Positions 42,551 through 51,407 of a stretch of 64,000 bases of DNA are shown in pieces; positions within the stretch are counted from its first letter, which is position 1, and every line of letters begins with the position of its first letter. The notes below the pieces were generated by a model. The model made no database searches. It was not told where the DNA came from and saw only the letters and a program-made list of their open reading frames with translations. The stretch covers positions 1,922,001 through 1,986,000 of the forward strand of contig NZ_JAUSZH010000001.1 of the NCBI RefSeq assembly GCF_030817355.1, written 5' to 3'. The DNA comes from Streptomyces sp. V1I1. Its GTDB lineage: Bacteria; Actinomycetota; Actinomycetes; Streptomycetales; Streptomycetaceae. Position numbers and translations under genes: made by a program.

Positions 42551-43381
42551 TCAGCCCGGTTGGGGGCCCGTCGCCACCGGTCGGGATTCGTCCCTGGACC
42601 ACTGCGACCAGGAGCCCGCGTACAGCGCCGGGGTGAAGCCCGCGATGGCCAGGGCCAGTGCCTCGTGCGCGCCCGAGACGCCGGAGCCGCAGTAGACGCC
42701 CACCTCGGGTGTGGTCTCGGAGGCTCCCAGCTTGGTGAAGCGGGCTGCGAGTTCCCCGGGCGGGAGGAAGTGGCCTTCCTGGTCGACGTTTTCCGTCGTC
42801 GGGGCCGAGATCGCGCCCGGGATGTGGCCGCCCACCCGGTCGATCGGCTCGACGTCGCCCCGGTAGCGCTCAGCCGCGCGTGCGTCCAGGAGGATGCCCG
42901 AGCGGGCCAGGGCCGCCGCCGCGTCGGCGTCCAGGAGCGGGAGCGCGCCCGGTGCGGGGGTGAAGGTGCCCTCGGCGGGGGTGGGGGTCTCGGTCTCCAG
43001 GGGTCCCGTCCACACGGCGAGGCCGCCGTCCAGGACCCGTACGTCCGTGTGGCCCGTCCAGCGCAAGAGCCACCAGGCGCGGGCCGCCGCCCAGCCCTGG
43101 CCGCCGTCGTACGCAACAACCGGCGAGCCGGCCGAAACGCCCGCCCTGCGCATCGCCGCGCCGAAGGCCTCCGGGTCCGGCAGCGGGTGGCGGCCGCCGT
43201 CGCCGGGCGGGCCGGCCAGTTCCGCGTCCAGGTCGACGAAGACCGCGCCGGGGATGTGCCCGGCCTCGTAGCCCGGCCGCCCGTGCGGCCCGCCCAGCTG
43301 CCAGCGGATGTCCAGGAGCACCGGAGGGCGGAATCCGGCAAGCTCGCTCGCGAGATCGGTCGCGGAAACGATGGGGTTCAT
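42551..43381 (-). CDS. sseA: two-domain sulfurtransferase (rhodanese/3-mercaptopyruvate type)
   Basis: A 276-aa protein with two rhodanese domains: an inactive first one (LLDIRWQLGG near 19, GHIPGAVFVDLD near 41) and a catalytic second one (LLDARAAERYRGD, GHIPGAISAPT, active Cys in GVYCGSGVSGAHEAL near 229). The loop CGSGVSG resembles the CG[ST]GVT loop of 3-mercaptopyruvate sulfurtransferases. It transfers sulfane sulfur to cyanide or thiols. Divergent from the VOC gene. Confidence 0.92.
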   Translation of the reverse strand: MNPIVSATDLASELAGFRPPVLLDIRWQLGGPHGRPGYEAGHIPGAVFVDLDAELAGPPGDGGRHPLPDPEAFGAAMRRAGVSAGSPVVAYDGGQGWAAARAWWLLRWTGHTDVRVLDGGLAVWTGPLETETPTPAEGTFTPAPGALPLLDADAAAALARSGILLDARAAERYRGDVEPIDRVGGHIPGAISAPTTENVDQEGHFLPPGELAARFTKLGASETTPEVGVYCGSGVSGAHEALALAIAGFTPALYAGSWSQWSRDESRPVATGPQPG

Positions 43382-43605
43382 GTGCCCATCCTTGCGCAGC
43401 GGCCGGGCAGAGAGTAGCGCCTCCGAAACGGATGGTTAATGCCAAAACGGGCATCCTCCATCGGGAACCGGCCAAAAGCGGCGCGGCCGGGGCGCACCGG
43501 ACGCCGGGTGGTGCGAGCATCTGCACGGGGCGCACGCCGTTCCGCACAACGGCGCGTATCCGGTCCCCCGCACGACCACCACGATGGTCCGAGGAGAGAG
43601 TGACG

Positions 43606-44379
43606 ATGACCGAGGCGACTCGGCACACACCCGGCGCGCCCTGCTGGGTGAGCTTGATGGTGCACAGCCTTGACGCGACCCAGGCCTTCTACGCAGAGCT
43701 GTTCGGCTGGGAGTTCGCACCCGGCCCGCAGCAGCTCGGGCCGTACGTCCGCGCGTTGCTGGACGGCAAGGAGGTCGCGGGCATCGGCCGGCTGCCGGCC
43801 GACCGGCATCTCGGGGTCGCCTGGACGCCGTACCTGGCGACCGACGACGCGGACGCGACCGTCGAAAAGATCAGGAGCTACGGCGGCACGGTCGGCGTCG
43901 GCCCGCTGGACGCAGAGGACGCGGGCCGGCTGGCCATCGTGACCGACCCGGCGGGCGCGGTCTTCGGCATCTGGCAGCGGGGCGCCCTCAGCGGCACCGC
44001 CGTGTACGGCACACACGGCACACCGGTCTGGGAAGAGCTGCTGACCACGGAGACCGCTTCGGTCAGCAAGTTCTACCAGGCGGTCTTCGGCTACGAGCTG
44101 GAGCCGGTCGTCCCGGCCGACTTCGACTATGTGACGCTGCACCTGGATGGGCATCCGGTGGCCGCCCTGCACGGCGTGGGCCATGCCCTGCCGCGCGACC
44201 GGGGCACGCACTGGATGACGTACTTCGAGGTCGAGGACACCGACGAGGCCGCACGCCGGGTCATGGAGCTCGGCGGGCATGTGCTGCAGCCACCGAGGGA
44301 CGATGCCGGCGGGCGGACCGCGACCGTCGCGGACCCGGAGGGTGCCGTCTTCACGATCGTACGGACGGCTGGTCGCTGA
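43606..44379 (+). CDS. two-domain VOC (glyoxalase/bleomycin-resistance fold) protein
   Basis: A 257-aa protein with two VOC domains, about 12-125 (CWVSLMVHSLDATQAFYAEL; DPAGAVFGIWQ) and 137-255 (PVWEELLTTETASVSKFYQA; DPEGAVFTIVRT). Such tandem VOC proteins bind small hydrophobic ligands or act as dioxygenases or hydroxylases; the function here is unknown. ATG 43606 has GAGGAGAG ahead of it. Its last 29 bases overlap the end of the convergent thymidine kinase gene. Confidence 0.87.
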   Translation: MTEATRHTPGAPCWVSLMVHSLDATQAFYAELFGWEFAPGPQQLGPYVRALLDGKEVAGIGRLPADRHLGVAWTPYLATDDADATVEKIRSYGGTVGVGPLDAEDAGRLAIVTDPAGAVFGIWQRGALSGTAVYGTHGTPVWEELLTTETASVSKFYQAVFGYELEPVVPADFDYVTLHLDGHPVAALHGVGHALPRDRGTHWMTYFEVEDTDEAARRVMELGGHVLQPPRDDAGGRTATVADPEGAVFTIVRTAGR

Positions 44380-45031
44380 CGTCGGCGACCTCGACCGGCA
44401 GGACGTCCGGGGAGAGCGCGGCGGCGCGGGCGGTGGCGGCGGTCATCCGCCGCCGGTGGTGGCGCCGGCACAGTACCTCGTAACCGATCTCGTCCGGCGA
44501 CTGGTTGACGTCGCCGACGACGACCTGGGCGCCTTCGACGACCATCACCCCGCCGACGGTACGGGCGTTGTGCGTAGCCCGCGCGCCGCACCAGCACAGC
44601 GCCTCGACCTGAAGCACCTCGACCCGGTCTGCGAGTTCGACGAGCCGCTGAGAGCCGGGGAAGAGCTTGGAGCGGAAGTCGGTGGTGATGCCGAAGGCGA
44701 AGACGTCCAGGTCGAGGTCGTCCACAACGCGCGCGAGCTGGTCGATCTGCTCCGGCGCGAGGAACTGTGCCTCGTCGGCGATGACGTAGTCGCAGCGTCC
44801 GCCCTTGGAGAGATGGGCGACGAGATACCCGTAGAAGTCGAAGCCCTCCGCGGCCTCGACCGCGTCGGTGACCAGGCCGAGCCGGGAGGAGAGCTTGCCC
44901 TCGCCCGCGCGGTCGTCGCGCGTGAAGATCATGCCCTGGAGGCCGCGCGCGGACCGGTTGTGCTCGATCTGAAGAGCGAGGGTGCTCTTTCCGCAGTCCA
45001 TCGTTCCGGAGAAGAACACCAGCTCGGGCAT
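44351..45031 (-). CDS. tdk: thymidine kinase
   Basis: A 226-aa type II thymidine kinase for the dTMP salvage route. P-loop GTMDCGKST at 9-17, Walker B-like VIADEAQFL near 83-91 with catalytic Glu, lasso region, and zinc-ribbon Cys pairs (ALCWCGARATHNAR near 146 and LCRRHH near 190). The C-terminal end overlaps the VOC gene by 29 bases. Confidence 0.95.
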   Translation of the reverse strand: MPELVFFSGTMDCGKSTLALQIEHNRSARGLQGMIFTRDDRAGEGKLSSRLGLVTDAVEAAEGFDFYGYLVAHLSKGGRCDYVIADEAQFLAPEQIDQLARVVDDLDLDVFAFGITTDFRSKLFPGSQRLVELADRVEVLQVEALCWCGARATHNARTVGGVMVVEGAQVVVGDVNQSPDEIGYEVLCRRHHRRRMTAATARAAALSPDVLPVEVADVSDQPSVRS

Positions 45032-45081
45032 GGGGAGTTGAGGACCTTTCGGGTCTGCGGGAGAGGAGCGTCCACGGGCGC

Positions 45082-46326
45082 TTATGAGCGTACTTCGAAG
45101 AGCGGGACGAGCTGCTCGATGGGGGTCATCGAGCCGTGCATCCCCACCATCATCGACTCGTGCGGCTCATTGACGGATGCGGTGATCACCACGTCGTCGT
45201 GGGCCGCGGCGACGACATCGCCGATCCGCCCGAACACCCGCTCGTCGACCCGCGCGCCGAACCAGCCGGCGGCGATCGCCTCGTCCCGGCTCGCCACCCA
45301 GAACTGCTCGCCGAGCACCTCGCGCCAGACTGCGAGCACATCGGACTCGGCACCGGGCACGGCGTAGACATGGCGGGCCCGGCCCTCGCCGCCCAGCAGG
45401 GCGACTCCCGCGCGCAGCTCCCAGTCCTCGTCGAAGTCGATGCGCGACTGCTCGTCGAAGGGGATGTCGATCATGCCGTGGTCGGCAGTGACATACAGGG
45501 CCGCGCGGGGCGGGAGCTGCTCGGCGAGACGCTGCACCAGCCGGTCGACGTACATGAGCTGGCCGCGCCAGGCATCGGAGTCGACGCCGAAGCGGTGGCC
45601 CTTGCCGTCCACGTCGCTGTAGTACGTGTAGACCAACGAGCGGTCTCCCGCGGCGAGTTGCTCCGCCGCGAGGTCCATCCGCTCCTCGCCGGAGAGCCGG
45701 CCGAGGAAGCTGCCGCCGCTCAGCGCGATCTTGGTGAGCGGAGTGTGCTGGAAGGTCGGCGACGACACCTGCGCGGTGTGCACGCCCGCCGCGTGGGCCA
45801 GCTGGAAGACGGTGGGGTACGGCTGCCAGATCCTCGGATCTGTGTACGGCTTCCAGCGCAGCTGGTTCATCAGCTCGCCGGTCTCCGGGTTGCGCGCGGT
45901 GTAGCCGGGCAGTCCGTGCGCGCCGGGCGGCAGGCCGGTGCCGACAGAGGCCAGTGAGGTGGCGGTGGTGGCGGGGAATCCGGCGGTTATCGGCCGTCCC
46001 GTGCCGCCCCGCGAGGTGGCGAGCAGCGAGGTGAGATACGGGGCCTCGTCCGGGTGGGCCTTGATCTGCTCCCAGCCGAGGCCGTCGATCAGGAACACGC
46101 AGTTCCGGTCGGCGGGGGTGAGCTCGGGGATGGACTGGGTCAGGCCCGGCACCCCCTGGCCCGCGGCGAGCGTCGGCAGCAGATCGGCGAGCGATCCGGT
46201 GCCGTAATCGGGGACGGGCGCGGTGTCGAGAGCGAGCGGAGCGAGATGGGGGTACCCCCAGGCCGAAGGCGCTGGGGGAGGAACGGGGTCGTCCGGCCAC
46301 GGGGGCTGAGCTGCGGGCTGGGCCAT
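45082..46326 (-). CDS. alkaline-phosphatase-superfamily phosphodiesterase/pyrophosphatase
   Basis: A 414-aa metal-dependent hydrolase of the nucleotide pyrophosphatase group. FLIDGLGWEQI near 77 gives the first metal Asp, the nucleophile Thr is in GFPATTATSLASVGTG near 120, then YTYYSDVDGKGHRFG near 233 and the metal-binding ADHGMIDIP near 285. No signal peptide is evident, so it is probably cytosolic. Substrate unknown. Its ATG overlaps the DUF5998 stop (ATGA), and thymidine kinase follows after 50 bases. Confidence 0.88.
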   Translation of the reverse strand: MAQPAAQPPWPDDPVPPPAPSAWGYPHLAPLALDTAPVPDYGTGSLADLLPTLAAGQGVPGLTQSIPELTPADRNCVFLIDGLGWEQIKAHPDEAPYLTSLLATSRGGTGRPITAGFPATTATSLASVGTGLPPGAHGLPGYTARNPETGELMNQLRWKPYTDPRIWQPYPTVFQLAHAAGVHTAQVSSPTFQHTPLTKIALSGGSFLGRLSGEERMDLAAEQLAAGDRSLVYTYYSDVDGKGHRFGVDSDAWRGQLMYVDRLVQRLAEQLPPRAALYVTADHGMIDIPFDEQSRIDFDEDWELRAGVALLGGEGRARHVYAVPGAESDVLAVWREVLGEQFWVASRDEAIAAGWFGARVDERVFGRIGDVVAAAHDDVVITASVNEPHESMMVGMHGSMTPIEQLVPLFEVRS

Positions 46327-46910
46327 CAGCGCGTGGCTGCCGTGGCTTCGGAGAGCGCCTGGGCGAAGGCGAGCGTCTGGCGGACGGCGTCCGGGCCGTC
46401 GCCGGCCTCGCTGACGCGCAGGCTCAGGTCGTCGGCGGTGGAGTTGCCGGTGTAGCCGTGGTCCGCCTCGCAGTTGGGGTCGCCGCAGGCCGCGGGCTCC
46501 AGGTCGAGGCGGGATACGGCGCCCCAGCCGATAGTGAGGACGACCTCGCGGGGCAGGGTGCCGGGAGTGTACGACTCGGGGTTGGCGACGACGCGGCTGA
46601 CCACGACAGACGAGATCCGGCCGAGCTTGACCGATTCGGTGGAGGTGGTGGCGTACGGCGTCGGGGAGGACGAGTCGGCGGCCTGCTCGTCGGTGTGGCT
46701 GACGATGAAGCGGTTGGCCGTCAGGACGAGGACGGTGACATGGCGGCGCACTTCGTTCGCGTCGAACGTGGTCTCCTGGTGCACCAGGTACGACGCGATC
46801 TGCTCGCCACCGACAGCGGCCTCCACCGCCTCGGCCACGAGGGCCGGGTAGTAGCCGCTGCGCTCGATCGCCGCGCGCAGCCCCTGGGTCGTCGTACCGG
46901 TCTTCGCCAT
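46326..46910 (-). CDS. DUF5998 protein
   Basis: A 194-aa cytosolic protein, conserved in actinomycetes and unnamed in function. Features: YYPALVAEAVEAAVGGEQI near 20, a beta-rich PH-like core (SYLVHQETTFDANEVRRHVT; ANRFIVSHTDEQA), and a Cys pair in ACGDPNCEADHGY near 140 that might bind metal. ATG 46910 is the likely start (46919 also possible). Translationally coupled to the phosphodiesterase. Confidence 0.82.
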   Translation of the reverse strand: MAKTGTTTQGLRAAIERSGYYPALVAEAVEAAVGGEQIASYLVHQETTFDANEVRRHVTVLVLTANRFIVSHTDEQAADSSSPTPYATTSTESVKLGRISSVVVSRVVANPESYTPGTLPREVVLTIGWGAVSRLDLEPAACGDPNCEADHGYTGNSTADDLSLRVSEAGDGPDAVRQTLAFAQALSEATAATR

Positions 46911-46947
46911 GCGGTCCATCCTACGGGGCCGCGGGGGCGGTGAGCGC

Positions 46948-49900
46948 TCAGTAGCTGGGGAGTCGCCGGGGGCCGAGGTCGGTGCGGGCGCGGGGTGGCG
47001 CGAGGCGGACGGACGCGCCGAGCACGGAGAGGCCGCGCTGAGCGACGACGACCGGTTCGAGGCTCACTGCGACCACTTCCGGGTGGTCGTCGACCAGTCG
47101 TGACACCCGTAGCAGCAGCTCTTCGAGAGCCGGAGTGTCGACGGGCGCGGAGCCGCGCCAACCGAAGAGGAGGGGCGCGGTCCGGATGGTCCTGATCAGC
47201 TCGGCCGCGTCGCGGTCGGTGGCGGGGACGAGCCGGTGGGCGGTGTCGCCGAGCAGCTCGGATGGGGCGCCGGCGAGCCCGAAGGAGAGCACGGCGCCGA
47301 CGGCGGGATCGATGGCGGCGCGGACGACGGTGTCGACGCCGCGGGGGGCCATGGCCTGCACGACGGGCTGCAGCTCCTCGGGCTTGCCGAGGACCTCGGT
47401 CAACTCGCGGTATGCCTGCCGCAGTTGGACCTCGTCGGCCAGATCGAGCCGTACGCCGCCGAGGTCGGCGCGGTGGCGGAGGTGCGGGGCGGTGGTCTTG
47501 AGGGCGACGGGATAGCCGAGGCGGGCGGCGGCTTGCGCCGCGTCGTCGGGGCCGGGGGCGGGGAGGGTCGGCCGTACGGAGATGCCGTAGCGGCGGAGGA
47601 GCTCATGGGCGGCGTCGGGGGCGAGGGTGATGCCGCGGGGGTCGGCGTGCTCGCCGAGCAGCGCGTCGATCTGGGCGGCGGCGCCGGGCTCGTCGATGTC
47701 CTCGTACTCGGGGACCTTGCCGGGCTCGGCGGCGTGCCGGCGCCACTGGGCGTACTTCACCGCCTCGGAGAGCGCGCGGACGGCGCGCTCGGCGGCGGGG
47801 TAGGCGGGGATGCGGTAGTCGTGCGGGGCGGTCTCGGGGGCCGGGGCCCCATAGCGCGCGGCAGCGGACACGGGGGACGCGCTCTGCCCCGGGGGACGGC
47901 GGGGGGTGGCTGCGGGCCGCGTAGCAGCTTCCGGCGCCTTGTGGCCGGCGCCGGAGTCCGGACCGTCGGTCGCCGGGGCCGTGCCCGCGCGGATGCTCGT
48001 GGCCGCAGCCGGGGCCGTGCTCATGGCCGGTGCCGGGCGCGTGCTCGTGGCTGCTGCCGGGGGCGTGGTGGTGGCCGGTGCCGGGCGCGTGCTCGTACGT
48101 GTGCTCGTGGCCGCTGCCAGCGCCTCCGCCAGGCCACCGATTTCCACGTGGACCACCGCCACGGGCTTTGCCGGAGCCGTCGCCGCCGCGTCGCGCAGGG
48201 CCGCCGCCAGGACCTCGCCGTCACCCGATTCCGTGACGCCGTTCTCGCCCACCCACGGGATCGCCGTCACCACGACGGCGTCGCACCCATCGCCGGTCAG
48301 CGCTTCGGCGAGCGCGGCCCGGAAGTCCGCCGGGGTGGCCGCCGTCGTGAGGTCGCGCGGCGACAGCGGGCGCAGGCCCTCCGCGAGACAGGCGTCGTAG
48401 GTGAGGAGTCCGAGGGACTCGGAGTTGCCGAGGATCGCCACCCGCGGCCCGGCCGGCAGCGGCTGACCCGCCAGCAGCAGGCCCGCGTCGACGAGTTCGG
48501 TGACCGTGTCGACGCGGATCACGCCCGCCTGGCGCAGCAGGGCCCCGACTGTGGCGTCCGGGATCCGGGTCACCGGCACCGCGTGCCCGGGCGGCTCGCT
48601 GCCGCTGTGGCGGGCGCCCTTGACCACGACGACCGGCTTCACCGCCGCCGTACGCCGCGCGAGGCGGGTGAACTTGCGCGGGTTGCCGATCGATTCGAGG
48701 TACAGCAGGACGACATCGGTGTCCGGGTCCTCGTACCAGTACTGCAGAAAGTCATTGCCGGACACGTCCGCGCGGTTGCCCGAGGAGATGAAGGAGGACA
48801 GGCCCGCGCCGCGCCGGTGCAGGCCCGACAGCAGGGCGATGCCGATCGCGCCGGACTGGGTGAACAGGCCTATGCGGCCCGGCGCCGGCGACTCAGGCGC
48901 GAGGGAGGCGTTGAGGCGGACGGTGTCCGACGTGCTGATGATGCCGAAGGAGTTCGGGCCGATGATGCGCATGCCGTACGAGCGGGCCTGCCGCACCAGT
49001 TCGCGCTGGCGCTCCCGCCCGGCCGCGCCGCTCTCGGCATATCCGGCGGTGAGGACGACCAGACCCTGGACGCCGTGCTCGCCGCAGTCGGCGACCGCTT
49101 CCGGCACCCGTTCGGCGGGGACGGCAACGACAGCGAGGTCGACCGGCTCCCCGATCTCGCCCACGGAGCGGAAGGCGGGGACGCCGTCCACTTCCCGCTG
49201 CCCCTCGGGAAAGGCACGGTTCACCGCATACGTACGCCCGGTGTACCCGGCATCGAGGAGGTTGCGCAGCACGGTGCGGCCCACACCGCCCGGCGCGCGG
49301 CCGGTGCCGATGACGGCGACCGATCCGGGCGCGAGGAGGCGCTGCACGGAGCGGGCCTCCGCGCGCTGCTCGCGTCCGCGCTGCACGGCGAGGGACTCTG
49401 CGGTCGGCTCCAGGTCGAGGGTCAGATGGACGGAGCCGTCCTCGAAGCTGCGCTTCTGGGTGTAGCCGGCATCCCGGAACACCTTGATCATTTTGTTGTT
49501 GGCCGGCAGCACCTCGGCGGCGAAGCGCCGGATCCCGCGCTCGCGGGCGACCGCCGCGATGTGTTCGAGCAGCGCGGACGCGACCCCGCGCCCCTGGTGG
49601 GCGTCCTGCACGAGGAAGGCGACCTCGGCCTCGTCGGCAGGGGCACTCGCGGGGCGGCCCTGCGCGTTGATCCGGTCGTAGCGGACAGTCGCGATGAATT
49701 CGCCGCCTACCGTGACCGCGAGACCCACCCGGTCCACGTAGTCGTGGTGGGTGAAGCGGTGGACGTCCTTGGCGGACAGCCGTGGATAGGGCGCGAAGAA
49801 GCGGTAGTACTTCGACTCGTCCGAGACCTGTTCGTAGAAGCTGACCAGGCGCTCGGCATCCTCGGTGGTGATGGGCCTGATGCGTGCGGTGCCGCCGTCG

Positions 49901-49959
49901 CGCAGCACCACGTCTGCTTCCCAGTGATCGGGGTAGGCGTGGTCCGGCTCGGTCTGCAT
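46948..49959 (-). CDS. Pat-like protein acetyltransferase: N-terminal GNAT fused to acyl-CoA synthetase (NDP-forming) domains
   Basis: About 1003 aa. An N-terminal GNAT domain (15-180, with QDAHQGRGVASALLEHIA near 120) is followed by CoA-binding (SVAVIGTGRAPGGVGRTVLRNL near 218), succinyl-CoA-ligase-like (GLFTQSGAIGIALLSGL near 365) and C-terminal ATP-grasp domains (YGISVRPTLPAPG; RLGYPVALKTTAPHLRHR). Enterobacterial Pat has GNAT last; GNAT first is the arrangement reported for Streptomyces PatA, which acetylates and shuts down acyl-CoA synthetases. A Thr/Ala/Pro-rich repeat separates the ligase and ATP-grasp parts. ATG 49959 and GTG 49983 are both possible starts, neither with a good ribosome site. 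Confidence 0.9.
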   Translation of the reverse strand: MQTEPDHAYPDHWEADVVLRDGGTARIRPITTEDAERLVSFYEQVSDESKYYRFFAPYPRLSAKDVHRFTHHDYVDRVGLAVTVGGEFIATVRYDRINAQGRPASAPADEAEVAFLVQDAHQGRGVASALLEHIAAVARERGIRRFAAEVLPANNKMIKVFRDAGYTQKRSFEDGSVHLTLDLEPTAESLAVQRGREQRAEARSVQRLLAPGSVAVIGTGRAPGGVGRTVLRNLLDAGYTGRTYAVNRAFPEGQREVDGVPAFRSVGEIGEPVDLAVVAVPAERVPEAVADCGEHGVQGLVVLTAGYAESGAAGRERQRELVRQARSYGMRIIGPNSFGIISTSDTVRLNASLAPESPAPGRIGLFTQSGAIGIALLSGLHRRGAGLSSFISSGNRADVSGNDFLQYWYEDPDTDVVLLYLESIGNPRKFTRLARRTAAVKPVVVVKGARHSGSEPPGHAVPVTRIPDATVGALLRQAGVIRVDTVTELVDAGLLLAGQPLPAGPRVAILGNSESLGLLTYDACLAEGLRPLSPRDLTTAATPADFRAALAEALTGDGCDAVVVTAIPWVGENGVTESGDGEVLAAALRDAAATAPAKPVAVVHVEIGGLAEALAAATSTRTSTRPAPATTTPPAAATSTRPAPAMSTAPAAATSIRAGTAPATDGPDSGAGHKAPEAATRPAATPRRPPGQSASPVSAAARYGAPAPETAPHDYRIPAYPAAERAVRALSEAVKYAQWRRHAAEPGKVPEYEDIDEPGAAAQIDALLGEHADPRGITLAPDAAHELLRRYGISVRPTLPAPGPDDAAQAAARLGYPVALKTTAPHLRHRADLGGVRLDLADEVQLRQAYRELTEVLGKPEELQPVVQAMAPRGVDTVVRAAIDPAVGAVLSFGLAGAPSELLGDTAHRLVPATDRDAAELIRTIRTAPLLFGWRGSAPVDTPALEELLLRVSRLVDDHPEVVAVSLEPVVVAQRGLSVLGASVRLAPPRARTDLGPRRLPSY
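48025..48118. repeat. 48-bp imperfect tandem repeat inside the Pat-like gene
   Basis: A 24-base block at 48025-48048 recurs exactly at 48073-48096, 48 bases on, and an 18-base block at 48041 nearly recurs at 48101. In frame it gives 16-residue repeats rich in Thr, Pro and Ala (STRPAPATTTPPAAAT) in the linker before the ATP-grasp domain. Confidence 0.88.
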
Positions 49960-50121
49960 GCCGAAAGCGTAAGGCTCACCCACCAGTAGCGGCGGCCGTT
50001 GGCCGCGGGCAGTCTGAGGAGATCCGATCGGCGGCCGCTCCCGGGCCGAAGGCCGGTGCGAGCACGCCGCAACGCATGAGAGACTGGTCTAGACAACCGC
50101 TAAGACTTGAAGGGCAACACC

Positions 50122-50403
50122 ATGGCTGAGCGCCGCGTCAATGTCGGCTGGGCCGAGGGCCTTCACGCCCGCCCCGCTTCCATCTTCGTCCGTGCCGCCA
50201 CGGCCGCCGGCGTCCCGTTGACGATCGCCAAGGCTGACGGCAACCCGGTCAATGCCGCCTCCATGCTCGCGGTGCTCGGCCTGGGCGCTCATGGCGGCGA
50301 GGAGATCGTGCTCGCTTCCGACGCGGACGGCGCCGACGCCGCCCTGGACCGTCTGGCCAAGCTGGTCGCCGAGGGGCTCGAAGAGCTTCCCGAGACCGTC
50401 TGA
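50122..50403 (+). CDS. ptsH: HPr phosphocarrier protein of the PTS
   Basis: A 93-aa HPr that passes phosphate from enzyme I to the sugar-specific EIIA proteins. The phospho-His is H15 in GLHARPAS, and the regulatory-Ser region NAASMLAVLGLGAHGGEEI lies near 44-62. ATG 50122 has GAAGGG ahead of it. It is a single-gene unit, closed by a classic U-tailed terminator, in a locus matching SCO5841 of S. coelicolor (from memory). Confidence 0.95.
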   Translation: MAERRVNVGWAEGLHARPASIFVRAATAAGVPLTIAKADGNPVNAASMLAVLGLGAHGGEEIVLASDADGADAALDRLAKLVAEGLEELPETV

Positions 50404-50429
50404 ACCTGCCAGTCGAATTGCTCGACGAC

Positions 50430-50474
50430 GGAGCCACGGCATCCCGAATTCGGGAGACCGTGGCTCCACTTTTT
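50430..50474 (+). terminator. intrinsic terminator of ptsH with T-run
   Basis: GGAGCCACGG (50430-50439) pairs with CCGTGGCTCC (50458-50467). An inner palindrome TCCCGAATTCGGGA extends the stem, and a T5 run follows. This is one of the few textbook U-tailed terminators in the window. Confidence 0.93.
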
Positions 50475-50551
50475 CGCGGTCCGGGCACCATGAATTCGGG
50501 CAGCATAAAAGCCGCCCCGCGAATATCTTCTCTTTGTATACGGTGCGGCTG

Positions 50552-51229
50552 TTAATTGCGGGCGCTCGCGGTGTTTACGGCATGTTGCGAAGTCCTCACC
50601 CGCTCGGGACGGCGCAGCCGGTGCGCGGCCGTGGCCCGCTCCGCGTGCAGGGCGGTCAGCGCCCGCGCCCGTTCCACATCGCCGCGCGCCACGGCGTCCA
50701 CGATCGCGCCGTGCTCGGCCCAGGACTCGATGGGCTTGGCGGGCTGGTCGACGGCGTACATCCAGGTGATCTTGTGCCGCAGCTGGGTGAGCAGGGCGGT
50801 CAGGCCGGGGCTGCCGGAGGCCTGGGCGAGCGTCTCGTGGAACCAGCCGCCCAGCGAGCGCAGATCCTCGCCCTGGCCGCGGCGGGCCCGCTCCTGCCCC
50901 AGTCTGACCAGACCGCGCAGGACTTTGAGGTGGGCTTCCGTACGGCGCTGGGCGGCCCGAGCAGCGCCCAGCGGCTCCAGCAGCATCCGGACCTCCAGCA
51001 GGTCGGCCGCCTCCTGCTCGGTGGGCTCGGCTACGCAGGCGCCGGCGTGGCGGCGGGTGGTGACGAAGCCCTCGGACTCCAGCGTGCGCAGGGCCTCGCG
51101 CACGGGGACCCGGGAGACGCCGTAGCGGCGCGCCAGCTGCTCCTCAGTGAGCCGGCTGCCGCGCTCGAATACACCGGAGACGATGTCGTCGCGGATCGCC
51201 GTGCATACCGAGTGCGCGGGAATGCGCAT
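50552..51229 (-). CDS. GntR-family regulator, FCD (FadR) subgroup
   Basis: A 225-aa regulator with an N-terminal winged helix (IRDDIVSGVFERGSRLTEEQLARRYGVSRVPVREALRTLESEGFV, about 12-56) and a C-terminal FCD ligand domain (DLLEVRMLLEPLGA; FHETLAQASGSPGL; HGAIVDAVARGD near 172 with metal-type His). It probably senses a small carboxylate. The adjacent ptsH is convergent, so the target is not obvious; autoregulation is likely for the family. Confidence 0.92.
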   Translation of the reverse strand: MRIPAHSVCTAIRDDIVSGVFERGSRLTEEQLARRYGVSRVPVREALRTLESEGFVTTRRHAGACVAEPTEQEAADLLEVRMLLEPLGAARAAQRRTEAHLKVLRGLVRLGQERARRGQGEDLRSLGGWFHETLAQASGSPGLTALLTQLRHKITWMYAVDQPAKPIESWAEHGAIVDAVARGDVERARALTALHAERATAAHRLRRPERVRTSQHAVNTASARN

Positions 51230-51361
51230 GACCGAACCTCCGCTTTAATCCGCGCGAAACGCAGCCGATTGACGCCTGTTCGGTGACTCTATTGCAGTGA
51301 GCCGGATTTTCCGATGGCACCTGGAAATTCATGGATATCTTTTGGCCAGAGGACCGAACGC

Positions 51362-51391
51362 CGAAGGCCCCGGCGGCGGCCGGGGCCTTCG
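51362..51391 (-). terminator. terminator of the M23 peptidase gene
   Basis: CGAAGGCCCCGGC (51362-51374) pairs with GCCGGGGCCTTCG (51379-51391) around GGCG. It lies 17 bases past the expected in-frame stop of the intact M23 gene but inside the frameshifted reading frame, supporting the view that the frame was changed. Confidence 0.85.
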
Positions 51392-51407
51392 TCCGCTCGG
51401 GTGTCGC

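Noticed and set aside
47236..49989. 917-codon plus-strand open frame opposite the Pat-like gene
   Set aside because: Antisense shadow; the minus strand carries GNAT and CoA-ligase motifs end to end.
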